From the NCBI GenBank assembly GCA_900545075.1, contig UQXT01000060.1:1-12582 (forward strand): DNA of 12,582 nt. The letters are read 5' to 3'. Below, one piece after another: positions 7,635 to 12,582 of the stretch (its first letter is position 1; every line of letters starts with the position of its first letter). The position numbers and the translations under genes are program-made. The DNA is from an uncultured Collinsella sp. (GTDB lineage Bacteria; Actinomycetota; Coriobacteriia; Coriobacteriales; Coriobacteriaceae). The notes below the pieces were generated by a model that saw only the letters and a list, made by a program, of their open reading frames with translations, was not told where the DNA came from and made no database searches.

Positions 7635-8494
7635 TATTTACCGTCCAGCAGACGCAGGTGCTTAAGCGAGAGGTCGAGGATCGGCGCGGAGTGCGTCAGG
7701 GCGCCCGAGCTAATAAAGTCAACGCCCAGGTCGGCGAGCGCGCGGATATTGTTGGCATCCACGTTGCCCGAGCACTCGGTCTTGGCACGGCCGGCGATAA
7801 GCTCAATCGCTGCAGCCATGTCGTCGTGGGTCATGTTGTCGAACATGATGATGTCGGCGCCGGCCTCCACGGCCTCGCGCACCATGTCCAGGTTCTCGCA
7901 CTCGATCTCGACCGTCGTGGTAAACGATGCATGGGCGCGCGCCATCTCGATCGCACGCGTCACACCACCGGCGGCGTCGATATGGTTGTCCTTGAGCATG
8001 ACGGCCGTCGACAGGTTGTAACGGTGGTTGCTGCCGCCGCCGATCTCGACCGCGGCCTTCTCGAAGACGCGCATGCCCGGCGTGGTCTTGCGTGTGTCGA
8101 CAAGCACGGTCTTGGTGCCCTCGAGCGCCGCGGCCATCTGGTGCGTATAGGTAGCGATACCGCTCATGCGCTGCAGGTAGTTGAGCGCCACGCGCTCGCC
8201 CGAAAGCAGCACGCGCGCATCGCCACGCACCTGCCCCACGTGGTCGCCGGCGTGGACCTCGTCACCGTCGGCAACATCAAACAGCACCGAGCTCTGCGAA
8301 TCCAGCAGCTCAAAGGTGCGAGCGAACACATCCAGGCCCGCGATGATGCCATCGGCCTTGGCGATAAGCTCCACCGTGGCGGGGCGCGCCGTGGGGCACA
8401 CGCTCGCCGTGCTCACGTCCTCAAAGGTAATGTCCTCGCGCAGAGCCTGCAGAATCAGATCATCGACGACGAGCTTCATGGTAATGGGATTCAT
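7634..8494 (-). CDS. nadC: Nicotinate-nucleotide pyrophosphorylase (carboxylating)
   Basis: A 286-residue quinolinate phosphoribosyltransferase. It converts quinolinate and PRPP to nicotinate mononucleotide, CO2 and pyrophosphate, the third step of de novo NAD synthesis. Family motifs are in order: the N-terminal domain with LLSGERVALNYLQRMSGIAT, then DTRKTTPGMR, KAAVEIGGGSNHRYNL, LKDNHI, VEIECEN, IIMFDNM and the C-terminal SGN and ISSGALTHSAP segments. Basic residues in RKTTPGMR and NHRYNL bind substrate. The ATG at 8492-8494 lies 3 nt after the nadB stop, with the ribosome site GGAGGAG made from the last nadB codons. There are no odd features; the length is normal. Confidence 0.97.
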   Translation of the reverse strand: MNPITMKLVVDDLILQALREDITFEDVSTASVCPTARPATVELIAKADGIIAGLDVFARTFELLDSQSSVLFDVADGDEVHAGDHVGQVRGDARVLLSGERVALNYLQRMSGIATYTHQMAAALEGTKTVLVDTRKTTPGMRVFEKAAVEIGGGSNHRYNLSTAVMLKDNHIDAAGGVTRAIEMARAHASFTTTVEIECENLDMVREAVEAGADIIMFDNMTHDDMAAAIELIAGRAKTECSGNVDANNIRALADLGVDFISSGALTHSAPILDLSLKHLRLLDGK

Positions 8495-8497
8495 GGT

Positions 8498-9874
8498 CTA
8501 CTCCTCCACGGCCTGCGTGCCGGCGGCACGGGCCAAATCATCGATTGCCAGGGTATCGGCGCTCAGGGCGCGATGGCGGCCATCGAGCGCGGGATCGCCC
8601 GCCTGCTCCACGGCCAGCGACTCGCCGGTACGCATATACCACGCGGCGCGACGACCCCAGACCAGCGCCTCGAGCAGGCTGTTTGATGCAAGGCGGTTCT
8701 TGCCGTGAACGCCGTTGCAAGCCGTCTCGCCCGCGGCGTAGAGCTCGGGCATCGAGGTGCGACCGTCCTTGTCGACCCACACGCCGCCCATAAAGTAGTG
8801 CTGCGTGGGCGTAACGGGAATGGGCTCGTCCAAGATGTCGCGGCCGTCCTCCAGGCAACGTGCGCGAATGTTGGCGAAGTGCCCGGTCACCACATCGCGC
8901 TCGACGGGGGCGAAGCTCAGCCACTCGTGCTCGGTGCCGTCCTGCTTCATCTGCTCGCGGATGGCGGCGGCGACCACATCGCGCGGCTGAAGCTCGTCGG
9001 TAAAGCGCTCACCGGCGGCATTGAGCAAAATCGCTCCCTCGCCGCGGCAGCTCTCGCTGATCAGGAAGGTGCGGCCCGGCTGCGGCGAGAACAGACCCGT
9101 GGGGTGAATCTGCACGTAGTCCAGGTGCTCCATCTTAATGCCATGCTCCTGAGCAATGTAGCAGGCATCGCCCGTGAGCTGCGGGTAGTTAGTCGAATGG
9201 TCGTATACGCCGCCGATGCCGCCCGTCGCCCACAGCGTGTGGCGGGCATGGATCTTAAACGGCTCGCCGGCATGCACGCCCCCGGCGGCATTTGCCAGTT
9301 CGTCGGCGGGACGAACCGAGTTGTCCTCGTCCACGGGAACGGCGACGACGCCAGTGCACACCGTGGCGCCGTCACGCTCGCCCGTCAGGATGTCGGTCAT
9401 GGCCACGTGCTCCAAAATCTGCACGTTATCCAGCTTGCGAACGGCCTGGAGCAGCTTGGTCGTAATCTCCTTGCCGGTGATATCGGCATGGAAGGCAATG
9501 CGCGGACGGCTGTGTGCGCCCTCGCGGGTAAAGTCGAGGCTGCCGTCGGCCTTGCGCTCAAAATCCACGCCCATCGCCAGCAGGTCGTTGATGACCGAGC
9601 GGCTCGAGCGGATCATGATGTCGACGCTCTCGCGGCGGTTCTCGTAATGACCGGCGTGCATGGTGTCCTCAAAGAAGGCATCGTAGTCCGAGCCTTCGGG
9701 CAGCACGCAGATGCCACCCTGCGCGAGCATCGAGTCGCACTCGTCGACAGCGCCCTTGGAAAGCATGATCACGCGCGTGCTCGTCGGCAGATTGAGAGCC
9801 GCATACAGGCCTGCCACGCCGCAACCGGCAATGACGACGTCACACTCCATATCGGGGTATTGTTTGGTTTCCAC
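8498..9874 (-). CDS. nadB: L-aspartate oxidase
   Basis: A 458-residue flavoprotein of the succinate dehydrogenase/fumarate reductase family. It oxidises L-aspartate to iminoaspartate, with oxygen or, in anaerobes, fumarate as likely acceptor. The FAD-binding GCGVAG is at 17-22. Other family motifs are SMLAQGG, SRPRIAFHADITG, YVQIHPTGL, SESCRGEGAIL, TPTQHYFMGGVWVD and ELYAAGETACNGVHGKNRLA. The protein stops soon after the FAD domain ends (RAAWYMRTGE) and has only a short tail in place of the full helical C-terminal domain of the ~540-residue E. coli enzyme. The GTG at 9872-9874 is chosen for its GGGAGAGG site; the ATG at 9917-9919 lies inside a palindrome and has no ribosome site. It sits between nadA and nadC. 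Confidence 0.95.
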   Translation of the reverse strand: METKQYPDMECDVVIAGCGVAGLYAALNLPTSTRVIMLSKGAVDECDSMLAQGGICVLPEGSDYDAFFEDTMHAGHYENRRESVDIMIRSSRSVINDLLAMGVDFERKADGSLDFTREGAHSRPRIAFHADITGKEITTKLLQAVRKLDNVQILEHVAMTDILTGERDGATVCTGVVAVPVDEDNSVRPADELANAAGGVHAGEPFKIHARHTLWATGGIGGVYDHSTNYPQLTGDACYIAQEHGIKMEHLDYVQIHPTGLFSPQPGRTFLISESCRGEGAILLNAAGERFTDELQPRDVVAAAIREQMKQDGTEHEWLSFAPVERDVVTGHFANIRARCLEDGRDILDEPIPVTPTQHYFMGGVWVDKDGRTSMPELYAAGETACNGVHGKNRLASNSLLEALVWGRRAAWYMRTGESLAVEQAGDPALDGRHRALSADTLAIDDLARAAGTQAVEE

Positions 9875-9880
9875 AGGAAT

Positions 9881-9888
9881 CCTCTCCC
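9881..9888 (-). promoter_or_regulatory. Ribosome binding site that fixes the GTG start of nadB
   Basis: GGGAGAGG on the minus strand lies 6 nt before GTG (9872-9874). This favours the non-ATG start over the upstream ATG at 9917-9919, which has no purine-rich site in front of it. Confidence 0.7.
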
Positions 9889-9892
9889 TTGT

Positions 9893-9927
9893 AATGTGAC
9901 ATAAGGAACTGTCCCTCATGTCACATT
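9893..9927. repeat. 10-bp-arm hairpin in the nadA-nadB gap
   Basis: AATGTGACAT at 9893-9902 and ATGTCACATT at 9918-9927 are perfect complements, with a 15-nt loop that can form a further GGA/TCC pairing. It fills most of the 56-nt gap between nadA and nadB, ending 3 nt from the nadA stop. It has no T-run. It may be a REP-like insertion inside the operon or an mRNA-stability hairpin. Confidence 0.65.
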
Positions 9928-9930
9928 GGC

Positions 9931-10956
9931 TTAGCGCGCCGCGTACTCGAGCATGCGGTCGAGCGTAAGTTTGGCCTGGTCGGCAGCCTCGTCCGACACG
10001 CCGATCTGCACCTCACCCTCGCCCGTCTCCAGGCAGTGCACGAGTTTTTCGAGCGTGACGAGATCCATGTTGACGCAGGTGGGCTGCACCGCGGGGAAGT
10101 AGAACTTCTTGCCGGTGCCCTGGCAGCGGCGCTCGAGCTCGTAGAGCACGCCGCGGACCGTCACGATGATGAACTCGTTGGCGTCCGACTCCTCGGCATA
10201 CTTGATGATGCCGGCGGTGGAGCCGATGTAGTCGGCCTCGGCCAGAACGTCAGCCTTGCACTCGGGGTGCGCCAACACGAGCGCGTCGGGATGCGCCTCC
10301 CGCGCATCGACGATCTGCTCGACGGTGATGATGTGATGGCGCGGGCAATAGCCATTGTTGAGGATGACGTGCTTTTGCGGCACCTGCTCGGCCACAAAGC
10401 GGCCCAGGTTCTGGTCGGGAATGAACAAGACGTGCTGCTGCGACAGCTCGGAGACGATCTTGACGGCGTTAGAGCTGGTAACGCACACGTCACTCCAGCT
10501 CTTGATCTCGACCGTCGAGTTGACGTAACACACCACGGCCAGGTCGTCGCCATACTCGGCGCGTGCCGCGTCGACCGTCTCGCGCTTGACCATGTGCGCC
10601 ATGGGACAGTCCGCGCCCGGCTCGGGCAGTAGCACGGTCTTGGTGGGATTGAGCAGCTTGGCGCTCTCGCCCATAAACTCCACGCCGCACAGCACGATAG
10701 TCTGCTGCGGAAGGCTCTTGGCGAGCTTTGCCAGGTAGAAGCTGTCGCCGACGTAATCGGCAACGGCTTGGACCTCGGGCGCCACATAATAGTGCGCCAG
10801 GATCACTGCGTCACGTTGGGTTTTTAGCTGATGAATGGCCTCGACGAGCTCTGCGGGTACCAGCGCCGCGCGCTCCGTTGCCGTCGTTGCCGATGCCAGG
10901 CCGGCCGCGATATCGCGTGCAAGCTCCGATGCATCCATGTTCGCGCTCTGTGCCAT
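9931..10956 (-). CDS. nadA: Quinolinate synthase
   Basis: A 341-residue [4Fe-4S] enzyme that condenses iminoaspartate with dihydroxyacetone phosphate to quinolinate. The three likely cluster cysteines are Cys90 (VLCGVEFMGESAK), Cys204 (NNGYCPRHH) and Cys294 (QPTCVNMDLVTL); their spacing is close to that of the Bacillus-type enzyme. ILAHYYVAPEVQAVADYVGD near the N-terminus and YVNSTVEIKSWSDVCVTSSN are further family motifs. The ATG at 10954-10956 follows GAGAGGGG at 5 nt; the TTG codon just upstream is not needed. It is the first gene of nadABC-niaR and is preceded by a promoter overlapped by a long palindrome. The cluster needs low oxygen or repair systems, consistent with an anaerobe. Confidence 0.97.
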   Translation of the reverse strand: MAQSANMDASELARDIAAGLASATTATERAALVPAELVEAIHQLKTQRDAVILAHYYVAPEVQAVADYVGDSFYLAKLAKSLPQQTIVLCGVEFMGESAKLLNPTKTVLLPEPGADCPMAHMVKRETVDAARAEYGDDLAVVCYVNSTVEIKSWSDVCVTSSNAVKIVSELSQQHVLFIPDQNLGRFVAEQVPQKHVILNNGYCPRHHIITVEQIVDAREAHPDALVLAHPECKADVLAEADYIGSTAGIIKYAEESDANEFIIVTVRGVLYELERRCQGTGKKFYFPAVQPTCVNMDLVTLEKLVHCLETGEGEVQIGVSDEAADQAKLTLDRMLEYAAR

Positions 10957-10991
10957 CAAGGCCCCTCTCTTTTGGCGAATCTTGGGGCTTT

Positions 10992-11020
10992 AGTATGACA
11001 CCTAGGTTTACAGCTGACAA
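10992..11020 (-). promoter_or_regulatory. Predicted nadA promoter
   Basis: On the minus strand, TTGTCA (11015-11020) and CATACT (10992-10997) are spaced by exactly 17 bp. They match five and four positions of the consensus. Transcription would begin about 10985, leaving a leader of about 30 nt. The -35 box and the whole spacer lie inside the palindrome 10998-11041, so a protein bound there would block RNA polymerase. Confidence 0.65.
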
Positions 11021-11041
11021 GACAGCTGTAAACCTAGGTGT
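10998..11041. promoter_or_regulatory. Candidate NiaR operator: perfect 19-bp-arm inverted repeat
   Basis: The arms 10998-11016 (ACACCTAGGTTTACAGCTG) and 11023-11041 are perfect complements with a 6-bp centre. Each arm contains the self-complementary CAGCTG, so the site could hold more than one dimer. It overlaps the predicted nadA promoter, 42 bp before the start codon, and the operon encodes a NiaR repressor as its last gene. This makes NiaR the obvious ligand; the binding itself is inference. Confidence 0.7.
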
Positions 11042-11198
11042 AAAGTTGAAATAAAGATTCAATCATGCGGTAGGTCCATTTTCGGACTGGCAAGCTGAGG
11101 ATAGTCGAGCTCTCGATAGCGCAGGAGGCATCTTTGGACGGCCGCCGCGCATGGTCGACGACATGCCCGCCAGGCAATCGCTCGCCGGCGCCAATCCG

Positions 11199-11774
11199 CT
11201 ACAGCGGCGCGGCCGCCGGGGTCAGCTGCTTGATGTAGGCCCACATGCGCTGCTTGGCGGCCTTGTCGGTCAGTGCGGCCTCAAAACCGTCGAGCGCGAG
11301 CACGCGACGACCCTGCACATGGGCGACCAAGCCGGGCTTGAGCATAGCGGTATCGAAGTCGTCGATTGCCACGAGCATGTCGGCATAGGTCTCGCGCATG
11401 GTATCGGCCGCGCGATCGTCCAGCAGCAGGACCGCCTCGGGGTCCAAGGCCTCGAGCGCCTCGCGGAACAGCTCACACGGCAGAGTCTCGCCCACCGCGA
11501 CCGCTCCGTCACCCACGCCGGCGACGCTTGCCAGCACGCAAAAATCCTCGGGCGCGTAGCCGATGGCCCCAAGCGCCTTGCGCAACGCCGCGCCATCCGG
11601 GCCGGCGGCAAGCTCGCCACCCGAACGCTCGGCCTCGTCCAAATCGCCTTTGACCAGCACGATCGGCGAGCACGCGTTGCCCGCGATACGCACGCCACGG
11701 ACCGCAAGCGATGTGAGCTCCTGCTCGGCCGCCTGGGCGATGGCTTCTTTTTTCTGGCTTTGTGACGTGGACAT
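11199..11774 (-). CDS. Hypothetical protein resembling a degenerate family-4 uracil-DNA glycosylase
   Basis: A 191-residue soluble protein without signal peptide or membrane segment. I do not recognise a named family with certainty. The order of segments recalls family-4 uracil-DNA glycosylases: GPDGAALRKALGAIGY (58-73) looks like the helix after the active-site loop, LPCELFREALEALDPEAVLLL (98-118) like the conserved segment before the central strand, and KAAKQRMWAYIKQL (171-184) like the C-terminal helix. The catalytic motifs are not there: KGDLDE stands where GEAPG is expected and LDGFEA where the HPS motif is expected, and the four Fe-S cysteines are missing. If the relation is real it is a non-catalytic relative. 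The ATG at 11772-11774 has GGAG upstream; a TATAAT box on the same strand is at 11803-11808. It is divergent from thioredoxin. Confidence 0.8.
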   Translation of the reverse strand: MSTSQSQKKEAIAQAAEQELTSLAVRGVRIAGNACSPIVLVKGDLDEAERSGGELAAGPDGAALRKALGAIGYAPEDFCVLASVAGVGDGAVAVGETLPCELFREALEALDPEAVLLLDDRAADTMRETYADMLVAIDDFDTAMLKPGLVAHVQGRRVLALDGFEAALTDKAAKQRMWAYIKQLTPAAAPL

Positions 11775-11802
11775 GCGCTCTCCAATCGTTTGCGTGCCCA
11801 CC

Positions 11803-11808
11803 ATTATA
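11803..11808 (-). promoter_or_regulatory. -10 box for the hypothetical gene
   Basis: A perfect TATAAT on the minus strand lies about 30 bp before the ATG at 11772-11774. No good -35 box is seen at 16-18 bp, so the promoter may depend on an activator or be weak. Confidence 0.4.
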
Positions 11809-11910
11809 TAAAAGAGCTGCCCGCGAGTGGTTGCTTTGCGGGCGGCTGGGTATAAGCACGGTCGTACTGAGTTTTACGCGGCCGAGCCGCGTCGCATTAT
11901 GGAGGTCACC

Positions 11911-12231
11911 ATGGCTGACATTAATCAGATTACCCCCGAGAACTTCGATTCCATCGTTAACGACAGCCTGCCCGTGCTGGTCGATTTTTGGGCACCGTGG
12001 TGCGGGCCCTGTCGATCCCTCTCGCCCATCGTTGACGAGGTTGCCGATGAGCTGGCGGGCAAGCTCGCCGTTGCCAAGTGCAACGTCGACGACAACCAGG
12101 ACCTGGCCATGAAGTATGGCGTCATGAGCATCCCCACGCTGATTGTGTTTAAGAACGGCGAGGAGATTGACCGCTCGGTTGGCGCTCTGCCCAAGGCGAG
12201 GCTGCAGGCGCTGCTGGAGAAGCATCTGTAA
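11911..12231 (+). CDS. trxA: Thioredoxin
   Basis: A 106-residue classical thioredoxin that reduces protein disulfides in the cytoplasm and is recycled by thioredoxin reductase (not in the window). The active site WCGPC is at 30-34 within VDFWAPWCGPC, and the conserved cis-proline is Pro75 in MSIPTLIVF. The C-terminal GALPKARLQALLEKHL is also typical. The ATG at 11911-11913 follows GGAGG at 11901-11905 by 5 nt; the frame is open upstream to 11827, but those residues are not thioredoxin-like. Its transcript starts in the 136-bp gap shared with the divergent hypothetical gene; TATAAG at 11851-11856 is a possible -10 box. It is a single-gene unit with its own terminator. Confidence 0.97.
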   Translation: MADINQITPENFDSIVNDSLPVLVDFWAPWCGPCRSLSPIVDEVADELAGKLAVAKCNVDDNQDLAMKYGVMSIPTLIVFKNGEEIDRSVGALPKARLQALLEKHL

Positions 12232-12342
12232 TACGCTTGTTACTTACCCGCCGTCCATGAGCGCTTTTGCACCGCTCGCCGGACTGCCGGGCGCGGCGCG
12301 GACGACCACGGATAGTATGGTAGTTACAAACAGCCCCCAGTG

Positions 12343-12380
12343 AACGGGTGCGAGTCACACAGACTCGCACCCGTTTTCTT
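12343..12380 (+). terminator. Intrinsic terminator downstream of thioredoxin
   Basis: The arms 12343-12355 (AACGGGTGCGAGT) and 12363-12375 pair over 13 bp around a 7-nt loop, followed by T-rich TTTTCTT. It lies 111 bp after the trxA stop. The 12232-12342 stretch between them shows no gene or clear signal. Confidence 0.85.
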
Positions 12381-12407
12381 ATGCAGCTGCGCACAGAGCG
12401 GGCGTAG

Positions 12408-12413
12408 TAAAAT
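12408..12413 (+). promoter_or_regulatory. Candidate -10 box for the right-edge gene
   Basis: TAAAAT matches TATAAT at five of six positions and is placed 39 bp before the start of the next gene and just after the thioredoxin terminator. No convincing -35 box was found. Confidence 0.35.
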
Positions 12414-12452
12414 CTGAACCACTGAACTGCCCCATACAAAAGGAGATTTTCC

Positions 12453-12582
12453 ATGCATGATGTTGGAATGAACATGAGCCAGCTTGCCATGAGCGTCAAG
12501 CAGGTCGACGACACCATCGAGCTCGCTCACGAGTGGAGCCATCAGCTGCTGCATGCGACCGAGAACTTTGATATGGAGTGCA
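12453..12582 (+). CDS. Unrecognised protein, N-terminal 43 residues (runs off right edge)
   Basis: The ATG at 12453-12455 has a strong AAAGGAGA ribosome site about 7 nt upstream and starts an open frame that reaches the window end: MHDVGMNMSQLAMSVKQVDD, then a helical stretch IELAHEWSHQLLHATENF and DMEC. It is probably an amphipathic helical start with several His and Met residues; no signal peptide or motif assigns a function. In-frame ATGs at codons 6 and 8 are alternatives but have no better ribosome site. It has the same direction as trxA but is separated from it by a terminator. Confidence 0.75.
   Translation, partial: MHDVGMNMSQLAMSVKQVDDTIELAHEWSHQLLHATENFDMEC

Noticed and set aside
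8705..9904. A 399-residue plus-strand open frame opposite nadB
   Set aside because: Antisense shadow of nadB without motifs or ribosome site.
9875..9919. Upstream ATG start for nadB
   Set aside because: It lies in a palindrome, lacks a ribosome site, and the extra 15 residues precede the normal N-terminus of the family. GTG at 9872-9874 has a strong site.
10258..10269. HPEC of NadA as iron-sulfur ligand motif
   Set aside because: The spacing to the other cysteines fits Cys204 (GYCPRHH) as the middle ligand; in other NadA proteins the HPE motif is present without the cysteine.
11059..11198. Possible short gene or terminator between nadA and the hypothetical gene
   Set aside because: Only short frames without ribosome sites and a weak 5-bp GCATG/CATGC repeat without T-run were seen.

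Overview
The window looks like a chromosomal segment of a GC-rich anaerobic actinobacterium, most likely a member of the Coriobacteriia close to Collinsella. This is inferred from three things: the gene order dnaK-grpE-dnaJ-hspR, which is typical of Actinobacteria; anaerobic purine-catabolism type genes (ygeW/ygeY family); and a small 2x[4Fe-4S] ferredoxin. No 16S rRNA or other decisive marker lies in the window, so the genus is a judgement.

Layout. (1) 1-1413, minus strand: the N-terminal part of a YgeW-type carbamoyltransferase runs off the left edge. Upstream of it is an open reading frame that appears to be an in-frame chimera: its first ~120 residues look like the start of an aconitase-family 'hydratase' often found near ygeW, and its last ~150 residues are the C-terminal part of the M20 peptidase-like YgeY. 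The join falls in a short stretch that both parents could share, so this is probably a deletion scar. (2) 1414-1802: non-coding, with several hairpins including a strong terminator. (3) 1803-6103, minus strand: the HspR heat-shock operon dnaK-grpE-dnaJ-hspR. Its DnaJ lacks the zinc-finger domain. (4) 6104-6698: a long intergenic region between divergent dnaK and ferredoxin, filled largely by a ~310-bp nested inverted-repeat block. (5) 6699-6884, plus strand: the ferredoxin, followed by a bidirectional terminator shared with the convergent niaR. (6) 7089-10956, minus strand: nadA-nadB-nadC-niaR, making quinolinate and then nicotinate mononucleotide from aspartate, with the nicotinate-responsive repressor NiaR as the last gene. 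A perfect 19-bp-arm inverted repeat covers the predicted nadA promoter and is the obvious NiaR operator. (7) 11199-11774, minus strand: a hypothetical protein that resembles a degenerate family-4 uracil-DNA glycosylase. (8) 11911-12231, plus strand: thioredoxin and its terminator. (9) From 12453: the start of an unrecognised plus-strand gene cut by the right edge.

How the genes work together. DnaK, GrpE and DnaJ form one chaperone cycle and HspR would shut the operon down when DnaK is free. NadB (aspartate oxidase) passes iminoaspartate to NadA, NadC converts quinolinate to NaMN, and NiaR should repress the whole set when nicotinate is available. Most of the unexplained signal sits in intergenic palindromes, several of which look like dispersed hairpin elements rather than simple terminators. 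No mobile-element gene, CRISPR array, tRNA or rRNA was seen.
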